Below, in pieces: positions 1-7,903 of a stretch of 44,536 nt of DNA (its first letter is position 1; the number at the start of each line of letters is the position of its first letter). Source of the DNA: Chloroflexota bacterium (GTDB taxonomy: Bacteria; Chloroflexota; UBA4733). The notes beneath the pieces are model-generated. The model was not told the origin of the DNA and searched no databases. It saw only the letters and a list, made by a program, of their open reading frames with translations. Both the position numbers and the translations under genes were made by a program. The DNA lies in NCBI GenBank assembly GCA_023381555.1, contig JAMCRV010000064.1, positions 1 to 44,536 on the forward strand, written 5' to 3'.

Positions 1-21
1 TGAGTATGGTACTGTACTCGC

Positions 22-107
22 GGAGAGGTGTCCGAGTGGTTTATGGTGCCGCTCTCGAAAAGCGGTGTGCCCAAAAGGTACCGGGGGTTCGAATCCCTCC
101 CTCTCCG
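22..107 (+). tRNA. trnS-CGA: tRNA-Ser (anticodon CGA)
   Basis: This serine tRNA reads UCG codons. A 7-bp acceptor stem pairs GGAGAGG (22-28) with CCTCTCC (100-106), with discriminator G at 107. The anticodon stem CCGCT/AGCGG encloses the loop CTCGAAA, giving anticodon CGA. A long variable arm follows, as expected for a class II tRNA, and the T-loop is TTCGAAT. The 3' CCA is not encoded. A second serine tRNA lies 18 bases downstream, so the two are probably co-transcribed. Confidence 0.96.
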
Positions 108-125
108 CCCCGCGGACAGCCGTGG

Positions 126-213
126 GGAGGGGTCGCCTAGTTGGTCTATGGCGCCGACCTGGAAAGTCGGTATGCCCGTGAGGGCATCGTGGGTTCGAAT
201 CCCACCCCCTCCG
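126..213 (+). tRNA. trnS-GGA: tRNA-Ser (anticodon GGA)
   Basis: This serine tRNA reads UCC/UCU codons. The acceptor stem pairs GGAGGGG (126-132) with CCCCTCC (206-212), with discriminator G at 213. The anticodon stem CCGAC/GTCGG encloses CTGGAAA, giving anticodon GGA. A long variable arm (TGCCCGTGAGGGCA region) and a TTCGAAT T-loop are visible. No CCA is encoded. Confidence 0.96.
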
Positions 214-224
214 CTCACCTCAGT

Positions 225-518
225 CTATGTCAGCATGGTCAGGACTTCTGTCTGGACGTCGGTGACGAGCCCTTCTGTGAGATGCGCCTCAATGAGTGCC
301 ACAGCGGACGCAAGAAGCCGGTGCGCTTGAGCGCCGTCATTGGTCACTGTGGTGATTCCCAGCGTGATGAGCTGCCACTGGTCAAGGGTGTCTACTTCGG
401 CGGCAGCATAGTGCGCCTGCTGAAGCTTGTTGACCATCGCACGTACGGTGGAGCGCTTATCCTTGAGCGAGCGGCTGGCAGGAAGATGGATCGTGATGCG
501 AGCTGCCCCGACGTGCAT
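225..518 (-). CDS. DUF503 family protein (YlxP-like)
   Basis: A 97-residue protein of the DUF503 family. The family signature is visible near the N-terminus (IHLPASRSLKDKRSTVR), followed by the usual short alpha/beta fold. In many bacteria this family sits next to nusA-infB-rbfA and is suspected to act in translation or ribosome maturation; that role is not established. Here it lies directly downstream of a methyltransferase gene, with 3 bases between that stop and this start, so the two are very probably translated from one mRNA. Confidence 0.85.
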   Translation of the reverse strand: MHVGAARITIHLPASRSLKDKRSTVRAMVNKLQQAHYAAAEVDTLDQWQLITLGITTVTNDGAQAHRLLASAVALIEAHLTEGLVTDVQTEVLTMLT

Positions 519-521
519 CAG

Positions 522-1043
522 CTAGCCCACTGGAGCCTCATCTTCGGTGGCAGTCTCGGAATGGTCGTTGGATTGGGCAAGAGCGCTTAGAGAGCGCCAG
601 GGGCGGCACAGCGTTGCGAACTGCTTGAGTGCACCGCTCTTGATGACAATGGCCTCAGGCTGGAAGATGGTGGCATACATCGTCAGCAGGGAGATGACGT
701 CGAGTAAGGCACGATAGCCCGAAAACCCGGAGAGGTCGACGTAGATCTTCGTGAAGGGATGTCCAAAGCCGAGGGCGGAACGCACGTCAAAGGCGTCGAG
801 CACCTCGAAGCGGATGTCGGGGTGCAGCTGGCGAGCTCGGGCGATGCAGTCGGGGCTGATGTCTGTGCCAATGACGGCCCCACAGTGCTGGGCAAGGATG
901 GCAGTGGTTGTGCCCCACTCGCACCCGATCTCAAGTACTTGGTCAGAGCTCTTGATCAGAGAGGGGATTGTTTCCCGATATTCGCGCACACCTCGAGTGG
1001 CAATGAAGTGCGTGCGCAGCTTGAACTGGCGCTCGTTTGCCAT
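522..1043 (-). CDS. class I SAM-dependent methyltransferase
   Basis: A 173-residue protein with a Rossmann-type methyltransferase core. The SAM-binding glycine loop is VLEIGCEWGTTTAIL (about residues 36-50), followed by the acidic end of strand 2 (IGTDIS, about 58-63). After motif IV the protein ends in a short acidic tail. The substrate cannot be told from the sequence. It is the first gene of a two-gene unit with DUF503. The two-gene unit is convergent with the tRNA pair and divergent from the SRP RNA gene. Confidence 0.75.
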   Translation of the reverse strand: MANERQFKLRTHFIATRGVREYRETIPSLIKSSDQVLEIGCEWGTTTAILAQHCGAVIGTDISPDCIARARQLHPDIRFEVLDAFDVRSALGFGHPFTKIYVDLSGFSGYRALLDVISLLTMYATIFQPEAIVIKSGALKQFATLCRPWRSLSALAQSNDHSETATEDEAPVG

Positions 1044-1103
1044 AGGCGTATCCTCTCGGCGTGCGTGTGAAGGGTACCATTGACGGCGGGGTCGACCGTG
1101 CCG

Positions 1104-1132
1104 TTGAGTATTTCTTCTGGCAGTGGTAACCT
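1104..1132 (+). promoter_or_regulatory. sigma-70-type promoter of the SRP RNA gene
   Basis: A -35-like TTGAGT (1104-1109) and a -10-like TAACCT (1127-1132) are separated by exactly 17 bases. The predicted start about 7 bases after the -10 box coincides with the 5' end of the SRP RNA terminal stem at 1139. The agreement between spacing and the independently placed RNA end is the main support. Confidence 0.6.
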
Positions 1133-1138
1133 GCTAGT

Positions 1139-1410
1139 GGGTCGTGCTACACGGGGTGCTGGTGGTACCCTCAACCCGAAATCCACCATAAGGCGGGGTG
1201 GAAGTCCCTCTTGAGGCCGTGCTCCCGCCGATTCTGACCTTTGAGTGTGGCGTGGATGGTTGGGTCCTGCGCGGCGAAGTCCCACGAACCCCGTCAGGTC
1301 GGGAACGAAGCAGCGGTAAGTGGTTCACTTCGGGTGCCGCAGGGAAGCCTACCGGAGCCACTTCTTGGGCATGGCGGTGAGGTCGCCGGTCGAGAGCGGG
1401 TGCACGACCC
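1139..1410 (+). ncRNA. ffs: signal recognition particle RNA, large bacterial type
   Basis: This is the RNA scaffold of the signal recognition particle; with Ffh it targets nascent membrane proteins to the translocase. The diagnostic domain IV hairpin lies at about 1289-1320 (CCCCGTCAGG, then GGGAAC, then GAAGCAGCGG), containing the Ffh-binding symmetric loop and a GGAA tetraloop. The two ends pair: GGGTCGTGC (1139-1147) with GCACGACCC (1402-1410), giving about 272 nt followed by TTTT. That length means the RNA carries the Alu-type 5' domain, as in Bacillus, rather than the short 4.5S form. The tetraloop closing pair is G-C here instead of the usual C-G, a compensatory change that keeps the stem. 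Confidence 0.9.
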
Positions 1411-1583
1411 TTTTCCCCGTCAAGAATGCTCGAGTGGCGTAGACGTCGTACCGCTCGATGTAACGGATCGCTCTTCCCCAGCACCGGCGCGCGTGTCCCT
1501 GTACCTCTTGTTGCGTCTGACGGAGAGATATAGAGCAGTGACTATCGGTGATTGTGCCCTCTCGCTGGAGCGAACAATCAGAC
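1411..1583. other. spacer downstream of the SRP RNA
   Basis: After the SRP RNA terminal stem there is a short T-run (1411-1414), which may be part of its terminator. The rest, up to the end of the convergent flippase-like gene, shows no ORF or structure that I can support. Confidence 0.4.
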
Positions 1584-2627
1584 TCACGGTCCCGCCGGAG
1601 GACCAATGCGCTCCATGTTGCCGCTGCGGGCCGCCACTGTCAGCTTGGCAAGGCTGATCTGTTCGAACGATAGCAGCACCAGTCCGATCACCACGATGGG
1701 CAGCACGAGTGTTCCCCATAGCACCCAGGAGATGCTGAAGGCGACGGCATTAGTGAGACCGGCAACACCTGCGAGCACAGCGATCACTGCTGCTTGGAAG
1801 GGGCCGATGTACCCCGGTGCGCTGGGAATCATGATGCCAAAGTTCAAGACGACGAGGAGCAGCAACACTGTGTGCAATGGCACTGGGTGCCCCAGCTCGT
1901 GGAAGATGGGGGCAGAAAAGGCGGCGAGCACTCGTGTGTAGACAGCGAACTCGATCGACCAGATCAAGACTGACAGACCGAGCACAGCAAGTGCATCCCA
2001 AGGGGAGCGCAACAGATGCAAGCCACGATCGACCTCGTCAAGGGCGCCAAGCAGTCGTGTCCGCAGGATCGGTGGCAAGGGACGCAGCGCTACGCCAGCA
2101 ATGCGCTCCGCCCAGGTGCGGCGGTAGGCGAGAAGAACGAGGAACGCGACGATCCCAAGAAACAATACTGCGGCGACAAGCCCGAGCCGCTTGACCCACA
2201 GAGGAAAGGGATAGAACGAGGAGACGATCGCCAGTGCGAGCACCAGGGTCAGACCATCACAGGCCCGCTCGACTACGATGGTCGCGAAAGCCGTCGTGGC
2301 CGAGATGCGCTCCTTCCGGCCGAGGACGTACGCGCGGACAAACTCTCCCAGGCGTAGCGGAAGTGCATTGTTGGCCATGAAGCCGATGGCGAGTACCTCA
2401 CAGAGCGCGGCGAGTCGGATTGTGCGTGCTCCTTTGAGGAGTCGCTGCCAGCGAAGCCCACGTGGAACGAAGCTGCACAGATAGAGTGCCGCTGCGGCTA
2501 CAACCCAGCGGTAGTCTGCACTCGCCAGTGCTTGCTTGACTTCTCCCAGGTTCTGCACCTTGTGAAGTAAGAACACCACGAGCGCGAGGCTAAGCACAAG
2601 GCCGATCCAGCGTCCTACCCGTCGCAC
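1584..2627 (-). CDS. flippase-like integral membrane protein (LPG synthase TM-region family)
   Basis: A polytopic membrane protein of about 347 residues of the UPF0104/AglD-like family, related to the membrane half of lysylphosphatidylglycerol synthase (MprF). Family hallmarks include the RGLRWQRLL segment after the second helix and the NNALPLRLGEFVRAYVLG stretch (about residues 90-110). About eight hydrophobic helices follow. The start used is a GTG at 2627, where the reading begins VRRVGRWIG just before the first helix. A longer frame upstream would overlap the divergent glycosyltransferase gene and does not look like protein. Pairing with that glycosyltransferase suggests work on lipid-linked sugars or phospholipid, but the substrate is unknown. 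Confidence 0.75.
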   Translation of the reverse strand: MRRVGRWIGLVLSLALVVFLLHKVQNLGEVKQALASADYRWVVAAAALYLCSFVPRGLRWQRLLKGARTIRLAALCEVLAIGFMANNALPLRLGEFVRAYVLGRKERISATTAFATIVVERACDGLTLVLALAIVSSFYPFPLWVKRLGLVAAVLFLGIVAFLVLLAYRRTWAERIAGVALRPLPPILRTRLLGALDEVDRGLHLLRSPWDALAVLGLSVLIWSIEFAVYTRVLAAFSAPIFHELGHPVPLHTVLLLLVVLNFGIMIPSAPGYIGPFQAAVIAVLAGVAGLTNAVAFSISWVLWGTLVLPIVVIGLVLLSFEQISLAKLTVAARSGNMERIGPPAGP

Positions 2628-2761
2628 ATTACAGCCCGCGTTTCTCTTTGTGGCTGTGCGCGGCAGGTGCTCGTTGACCTTAGTAGCTTGACCGCTACAG
2701 CGTATGTCATAGTGGTAGTGTACCGATTTAGACTTCGGGTGAAGAAAGCGACTCTCCAGTT

Positions 2762-3823
2762 GTGTCTCTCTCCATCGTTGCACCCGTCTTCAATGAGGCG
2801 GAGACGCTTCCAGTATTCTTCGAGCGTATCCGAGCGGTTCTCAATGAGCTGGGCGAGCCGTATGAGCTCATCTTCGTCGATGATGGTAGCCGTGACCAGT
2901 CGCTGTACCTGCTGAGAGAATTTCGCGCCGCCGATGCCCGCGTGAAGATCCTGAGCTTTGCTCGCAACTTTGGCCACCAAATTGCCATCACTGCCGGTCT
3001 GGACGTCGCGGATGGCGATGCGGTAGTGATCATCGATTCGGACCTGCAAGATCCTCCGGAAGTCATCACCCACCTGGTCGCTGAATGGCGGAAGGGTTAT
3101 GAAGTCGTCTTCGCCATTCGGGCAGCGCGCACTGGAGAGACGGCTTTCAAGCTTGCAACGGCGAAGCTCTTCTATCGGTTGCTCTCGCGCATCGCTGCGG
3201 TTCAGATTCCCCATGATACCGGTGACTTCCGATTGATGGATCGACGTGCTGTGCTCGCGTTGCGCCGTCTCCGTGAGCACTACCGATTTATGCGCGGTCT
3301 GTCCTCGTGGGTCGGCTTCCGTCAGACCGGCGTGCGCTACCAGCGACAGGAGCGCTACGCTGGTGCCACGCACTATCCCTTTCGCAAGATGCTGCGCCTT
3401 GCAATCGATGCCATGACGAGCTTTTCCTACCTGCCTCTCCAGCTTGCCACCACGCTAGGCTTCTCAATCGCTGGCCTGAGCCTCGTGGGCATCGTGCTCG
3501 CGGTCATTCTCCGGCTTGCCAACCACACCGTTGCTGGTCAGGCTACAACGCTTGTCGCCGTGCTTTTCATCGGCGGCATCCAGCTCATGTCATTGGGCAT
3601 CATCGGGGAGTATCTTGGTCGCATCTACGACGAGGTCAAGGATCGGCCACTCTACCTCTTGCGAGAAGTGATCGGATTTGAGGATCTCGACGCCAGCGCA
3701 ACAAGGCTGGGAGATGCTCACCGGAGCAGTGTCACGTTGCCTCGCCGCTCGTTTCCTGGATCACTACACACGATATCCTCCGACGATCCATCAAGCGAGC
3801 CGGTTCAATCGTCTGCCCCGTAG
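2762..3823 (+). CDS. GT2 family polyprenyl-phosphate glycosyltransferase (GtrB/DPM1-like)
   Basis: A 353-residue enzyme that probably moves a sugar from a nucleotide donor to a polyprenyl phosphate on the inner face of the membrane. The GT-A domain shows DDGSRD (about 41-46) and the DxD-type metal site DSDLQDPPE (about 89-97), then the acceptor-side motif [12 protein letters not shown]. Two hydrophobic helices near residues 225-290 are the usual GtrB/ArnC-type membrane anchor. Translation probably starts at GTG 2762; the ribosome-binding site is weak. It is divergent from the flippase-like gene. Confidence 0.85.
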   Translation: MSLSIVAPVFNEAETLPVFFERIRAVLNELGEPYELIFVDDGSRDQSLYLLREFRAADARVKILSFARNFGHQIAITAGLDVADGDAVVIIDSDLQDPPEVITHLVAEWRKGYEVVFAIRAARTGETAFKLATAKLFYRLLSRIAAVQIPHDTGDFRLMDRRAVLALRRLREHYRFMRGLSSWVGFRQTGVRYQRQERYAGATHYPFRKMLRLAIDAMTSFSYLPLQLATTLGFSIAGLSLVGIVLAVILRLANHTVAGQATTLVAVLFIGGIQLMSLGIIGEYLGRIYDEVKDRPLYLLREVIGFEDLDASATRLGDAHRSSVTLPRRSFPGSLHTISSDDPSSEPVQSSAP

Positions 3824-3840
3824 CTCTCTCGGAGAGAGCT
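3822..3840 (+). terminator. possible terminator hairpin at the end of the glycosyltransferase gene
   Basis: A perfect 8-bp stem AGCTCTCT/AGAGAGCT with a 3-base loop begins within the stop codon region of the glycosyltransferase gene. No strong T-run follows, so it may be a weak or Rho-assisted terminator. Confidence 0.35.
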
Positions 3841-3917
3841 TGCTTGCCGCTGAATGATCCACCGGCCGCTTCGCGCGCCTGTTGAGCTCATCATCACACG
3901 CTGATCCAGCCGTGCAT

Positions 3918-3955
3918 CACGTCGTCGGTGCCATCGTGACGCTCGCGACGACGTG
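3918..3955. terminator. inverted repeat between convergent genes
   Basis: CACGTCGTCG (3918-3927) and CGACGACGTG (3946-3955) form a perfect 10-bp stem with an 18-base loop. It sits between the ends of two convergent genes (the glycosyltransferase and the FAD oxidoreductase), where a bidirectional terminator is expected. No T-run is present. Confidence 0.4.
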
Positions 3956-3957
3956 AG

Positions 3958-5259
3958 CTACCCCTCGTTGCCTGACGTAGCGAGGAGGCGCCGGGCGAGC
4001 GAGTTGGCGAGGGCGATGCTGTAGTTCTGCCCCCGATCCTGAGGATAGACCTGGAACATGTTCGCTAGGTAGAGTCTAGGGATCGGGGTCTCGTGCGGCG
4101 GGATGTGCGCTGCGTACCCTGGAGTGACGATGGGTTGTGCATAGGGCGCCTGGAACGTGTGGACTCCGAGGATCCAGCTAGATTCAAATCGTGGGTTGAT
4201 GCTCTTCAGTGCGGCGCTGAACTCGGCGACGATGTCCTGCTCTGACCGGTTGAAGAGCGGATGGTCGTGAGGGAGGTAGTTTCCTAGATAGAGCAGGTGT
4301 TTCCCGGCATAGTCGCTGCGTGGCATCAAGCGGGTGTGCTCCACTACGGCCAGGAAGGGGAAGCCCGGATCATTGATGCAGAGCCAGTATGCGGGCATGA
4401 GTGAGTGCGCGAGCTCGAGAATGACGCAGTGCGCACCGAATGCCTTGTTCCAGCTGTACCGTTCAACAAACTCTTCTGGCAGTCCCTCAACGATATGCAT
4501 CGTTCGCGCGAGAGGCGCCGTGGAGACGACGCGTGCAAAGTGGGCGCTGCGGACAGCAGTGTAGACCTCGAACCCTTGGCTTGAGGAAGAAGTGATACGA
4601 TTGACAGCCTCACCGAAGCGCAGTGATCCTCCGAATTGCTCGATGCGCTCGACGAGACGGTCATAGAAGTGCTGGAAGCCTCCGCGGAGATAGCCGAGCT
4701 TTGTGGTCCGGCAGGAGAAGCGGGCCCACATCCACGACATGAGTATCTCATCAGCATAGGAGCCGAACTTTGCACGCAGGAGCGGCTCCCACACCACTTC
4801 GTAAGCACGGTTCCCCATCCATCGTGACAGCCAGGCCTTCGCTGTCGTCGTCTCAAACGGCTGATGGTGGTGTTGGAGCTTCAGATAGGCAATGGCCGCC
4901 CCCATACGCAAGCGATCAAACAGTGGTAATGCACCGAACCGGAGGACCGATGCTGGAGAATCCAGCTCCCAGATCTTTCCTTCATGGAGCACGGCAGAAA
5001 TCGGCGCCTGCCAGGTCAGGCGGTCACCGAGTCCGAGCTCTTGAATTAGCGCGATGGCAGCACGGTCGGTACCAAAGAGATGATGATAGAACTTCTCGAG
5101 ATAGCTGTCGCTGATGCGGAATCCAGCAGCAAGCCCGCCAGGCTCATTCCCTTGCTCGAACACCGTACAGGAGATGCCGCGTTGCGCCAAGCGATAGGCG
5201 AGGGTGAGGCCAAGAGCGCCCGCACCGAGAATCGCAACAGGTCCGGTATCCTCACGCAT
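3958..5259 (-). CDS. FAD-dependent NAD(P)-binding oxidoreductase (protoporphyrinogen-oxidase/amine-oxidase-like)
   Basis: A 433-residue flavoprotein. The N-terminus carries the Rossmann dinucleotide motif VAILGAGALGLTLAYRLAQR followed by the GG-doublet-containing EQGNEPGGLAAGF, typical of the amine oxidase/UDP-galactopyranose mutase/protoporphyrinogen oxidase superfamily. The middle has the WEPLLRAKFG segment seen in sugar-cluster members of this group, and the C-terminus closes the FAD site (RGQNYSIALANSLARR). Such genes often accompany GT2 glycosyltransferases, as here, in lipid-linked sugar clusters. The substrate is not determined. Confidence 0.75.
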   Translation of the reverse strand: MREDTGPVAILGAGALGLTLAYRLAQRGISCTVFEQGNEPGGLAAGFRISDSYLEKFYHHLFGTDRAAIALIQELGLGDRLTWQAPISAVLHEGKIWELDSPASVLRFGALPLFDRLRMGAAIAYLKLQHHHQPFETTTAKAWLSRWMGNRAYEVVWEPLLRAKFGSYADEILMSWMWARFSCRTTKLGYLRGGFQHFYDRLVERIEQFGGSLRFGEAVNRITSSSSQGFEVYTAVRSAHFARVVSTAPLARTMHIVEGLPEEFVERYSWNKAFGAHCVILELAHSLMPAYWLCINDPGFPFLAVVEHTRLMPRSDYAGKHLLYLGNYLPHDHPLFNRSEQDIVAEFSAALKSINPRFESSWILGVHTFQAPYAQPIVTPGYAAHIPPHETPIPRLYLANMFQVYPQDRGQNYSIALANSLARRLLATSGNEG

Positions 5260-5317
5260 CCAGCAATGTCTTTCGGCTGTGAGCAGGGCACTTCTTATGG
5301 TAAGAGATGCCAGGATG

Positions 5318-5558
5318 CTAGTGCGACCAGCGCAATGCCAGCACGTCGAGTCGCCGGGCTAGTTCCAGGAGTCCGCGCCGAGTGTGGACTTTGTGGCGCT
5401 CGAACGTGGTCGCTGGCGAGGATACAGATGCCATCCACGTTCGTATTGATGAGATAGTCGATGATGCGTAACTGGCTCGTGAGGTCCAGCTCGCCACTGG
5501 TGGTGAACGCCGTTGGAACCACAGGGAAGACGCCCCGGTATGCTGTTGGTGCTGCCAC
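5318..5558 (-). pseudogene. internally deleted dihydrodipicolinate synthase/KDG aldolase family gene
   Basis: The 5' end is intact, with a GTG start at 5558, an AAGAGGAG ribosome-binding site, and the family N-terminus YRGVFPVVPTAFTTSGELDL leading to IDYLINTNVDGICILAS (about 47 codons). The frame then jumps directly to a C-terminal-looking segment, RRGLLELARRLDVLALRW, read one frame over and ending in TAG at 5318-5320. Family members are about 300 residues, so roughly the central 230 codons are missing. I infer a single internal deletion with a frameshift at the joint near 5405. The gene cannot encode a TIM barrel. Confidence 0.7.
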
Positions 5559-5560
5559 AT

Positions 5561-5750
5561 CGTACTCCTCTTGCTGTCGCGGGTGAAGGTAACACGCAGC
5601 TTCCTGCGAGCGTAAATGCTGCCACAGGCGTGGGTCAGACCGCCCAGTGCTGACGCGCGTTATGGGCTGATCGCTCGTACGCCCATGGAATACTCAGAGT
5701 CAGGCCCAGAGTGGCCCGTGCTCCGCATGTGACGAGGGGTTGGACGTAGT
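5561..5750. other. intergenic region with no recognised feature
   Basis: This spacer separates the deleted aldolase-family gene from the divergent histidine phosphatase gene and probably holds the promoters of both. I see no clear promoter boxes or hairpins in it. Confidence 0.3.
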
Positions 5751-6440
5751 GTGAGAGATGGAACCATACGGGCACAGGTCACTGGCTCGCGCCCGGCACG
5801 CCTCTTGCTCTTGCGCCACGGACAGACTACCTGGAACGTTCAGGAGCGTCTTGCCGGCCTGCGTGATGACGTCCTTACCGTGAAAGGGCAGGAACAGGCG
5901 AAAGCTCTTGGTCGCTGGCTTGCGACGCAGCCGCCTCCAGACGTCTTCTACGTGAGTGGGCTTCGCCGCACCCATGAGACAGCCCGCTTTATTCAGGAGC
6001 AGCTCTCCCGAGTTATAGACGTACGTGTCGACCCCCATCTCAATGAGATCCACTTCGGCGAAGCTGAGGGGCTTTCGATCGCCGAGGTGCTGCAACGCTT
6101 CCCCTACCTCTCCCCCTTTCTGCGGTCGGTGGAGGCGGATCATCCCGATTGGAGCTGGCCAGGTGGTGAGTCTCGCGTCGCCTACTATAAGCGCATAATT
6201 ACGAGAATCCAGGATCTGCTTAACAGGCACCAAGGGCAGACTGTTGCGCTTGTCACACATGGAGGTGTCATCAACGGTTTCTTGACCTGGTGGCAACGTG
6301 GTCTACTTGGCTATACAGAGCACTTCACTATCCCCAACTGCAGCATCACGGAAATCGTGACACACGGCAACGGGCTGAGCGTGGTCCGCATTGCCGAGAC
6401 GCCGTGGTCACTCACCACCGCATCTTCCGGAACGGAGTAG
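5751..6440 (+). CDS. histidine phosphatase family protein (phosphoglycerate mutase-like)
   Basis: A 229-residue cytoplasmic phosphatase or mutase of the branch-1 histidine phosphatase superfamily. The catalytic motif is LLLLRHGQTTWN (about residues 18-29, with the phospho-accepting His in RHG). The second catalytic His is in LVTHGGVINGF, and the acidic residue in LNEIHFGEAEGLS fits the usual E. The substrate cannot be predicted; relatives include cobalamin, sugar and nucleotide phosphatases. The start is a GTG at 5751; an ATG slightly downstream is out of frame. Confidence 0.85.
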   Translation: MRDGTIRAQVTGSRPARLLLLRHGQTTWNVQERLAGLRDDVLTVKGQEQAKALGRWLATQPPPDVFYVSGLRRTHETARFIQEQLSRVIDVRVDPHLNEIHFGEAEGLSIAEVLQRFPYLSPFLRSVEADHPDWSWPGGESRVAYYKRIITRIQDLLNRHQGQTVALVTHGGVINGFLTWWQRGLLGYTEHFTIPNCSITEIVTHGNGLSVVRIAETPWSLTTASSGTE

Positions 6441-6470
6441 TGCTCTCGCGGAGCGCCAAGGGGTGCTGTG

Positions 6471-7808
6471 TTAGCCTTTGCTGGCCTTGTTGAGAGCAGC
6501 GTTCTGCTTCAATATCTGCTCGCCCTGGCGTTCGGCGGTCGCGATCGCTGCCTTGGCGCCACTGCCTTGTAAGAGCGCGCGATTGACTGCATTGTCGAGA
6601 TCGCTGGCGATTTCTTGGGCAGAGAGGAATTTCTGAGGGAAGCGTCCGGCCGTCATTGCCTTTAGCATCGCTTGCGCAGAGGCGTCGCTGACAATGGAGG
6701 ACGACTGTTGTGCGCTCTGTAGCGCCGGAATTGTGCCGGCCTGATAGATCAGCGCCTGCGCCTCCGGGTCAGTCGCGAGCCACTTGATGAACTGCCACGA
6801 GGCATCAGGATATGGGTGGGAGCTCTGCTGAGGTGAGAAGGCATAGATGGCGTCGAGCTCGGTGCTCGGCTTTCCACCAGGAAGTGTTGGCAGTGTCGCA
6901 ATGCCCATTGGCAACTGTGGTGTCTGACTCCGTAGTCGCCGGAACTGACTGAACGTTGTTGGCATGGCGCCCAGCTTGCCATGCGTAAAAAGCCCTGTAA
7001 CGCCTTCGGTCAGCGTCGTCAGGCTTACGAGGCGCCCAATCTCCTGAGCGCCTCCATTGAGCTGTTCATTGTTCAGTAGCCATCTGAGAGCTTGCACTGC
7101 AGCTGGACCTGTGAAACCCAAGTCCTTCCCGTCTGGAGACAAGATGTCGGTACCGAACTGCCACAACCAGATCTCGAACGGGAGTCCTTGGAGCACAGCT
7201 CCCGTTTGGATGAGGTGTCCGGTGGTATCACGCTGCACGAGTCTCTGGCAAGCTTCATTGAAGGCCCCGGCCGGCCAGAAGGCGGTGGGCTGGACGTGGA
7301 TGCTCCCCAGGAGCTTCTCGTTGTAGACGAGGACGCGGGCATCGGTTGCGATGGGGAGGCCCCACAGTACTGTGCCGTTCTGACCACCCTCCCAGAGTGT
7401 TTGGGAAAAGAGCGCGGACGTTACGCTGTCGCGGTGCGCGAAACCCGTCAGGGGGATGGCGGCACCTCGGGAGGCGAGTGGCCACGCCCGAGAGCGCGGA
7501 TAGAGCACGACGTTCGGAGCATCGTGTGCGCCGATCACCACGAGCAGTTTGATAGATAGGTCCGGCTGCGGCTGAGCGAGCACAGTACGAGTAGGCTTAG
7601 TTGCATTGAACTTGGCTACCAGCTGAGGGAGGATCGGGGCGATGGGGAGACCGGACTCGTACCAGAGCACGACCTGCTTGCTCGCACTCTCACTCCCACT
7701 TGAGCACCCGGCGAGCATCAAGGCAGCAATAGCCCCTAAGAGCTGTCGCCGCGTCACTCCCTTGAGCCGATTCACCGTGCTCCGTATGCTTGTGCTACTG
7801 TTCGTCAT
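6471..7808 (-). CDS. extracellular sugar-binding lipoprotein of an ABC importer
   Basis: A 445-residue family 1 (MalE-like) solute-binding protein. A basic N-terminus (RLKGVTRRQLLG) precedes a hydrophobic stretch and the lipobox LAGC at about residues 32-35, so it is lipid-anchored on the outer side of the membrane. The double-arginine just before the hydrophobic segment could also allow Tat export. The mature part reads as a typical binding protein (VVLWYESGLP..., and ...PYPDASWQFIKWLATDPEAQ near the C-terminus). No permease or ATPase is adjacent; the nearest permeases are about 14 kb away. A sugar-isomerase-like gene is divergent next to it. Confidence 0.85.
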   Translation of the reverse strand: MTNSSTSIRSTVNRLKGVTRRQLLGAIAALMLAGCSSGSESASKQVVLWYESGLPIAPILPQLVAKFNATKPTRTVLAQPQPDLSIKLLVVIGAHDAPNVVLYPRSRAWPLASRGAAIPLTGFAHRDSVTSALFSQTLWEGGQNGTVLWGLPIATDARVLVYNEKLLGSIHVQPTAFWPAGAFNEACQRLVQRDTTGHLIQTGAVLQGLPFEIWLWQFGTDILSPDGKDLGFTGPAAVQALRWLLNNEQLNGGAQEIGRLVSLTTLTEGVTGLFTHGKLGAMPTTFSQFRRLRSQTPQLPMGIATLPTLPGGKPSTELDAIYAFSPQQSSHPYPDASWQFIKWLATDPEAQALIYQAGTIPALQSAQQSSSIVSDASAQAMLKAMTAGRFPQKFLSAQEIASDLDNAVNRALLQGSGAKAAIATAERQGEQILKQNAALNKASKG

Positions 7809-7903
7809 TACTGCGTAAGGTGCTCTTTCTCTCTGGGCAATGATAGAGCATGAACGTGGAACTGTTGGTCGATGGTGGTGGCATTTCTGGAAAGGACGGG
7901 ACC

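Noticed and set aside
5318-5430. The segment with HKVHTRRGLL looked at first like ribosomal protein S15.
   Set aside because: The continuing ARRLDVLALRW fits the C-terminus of dihydrodipicolinate-synthase-family proteins better, and the N-terminus of that family is directly upstream.
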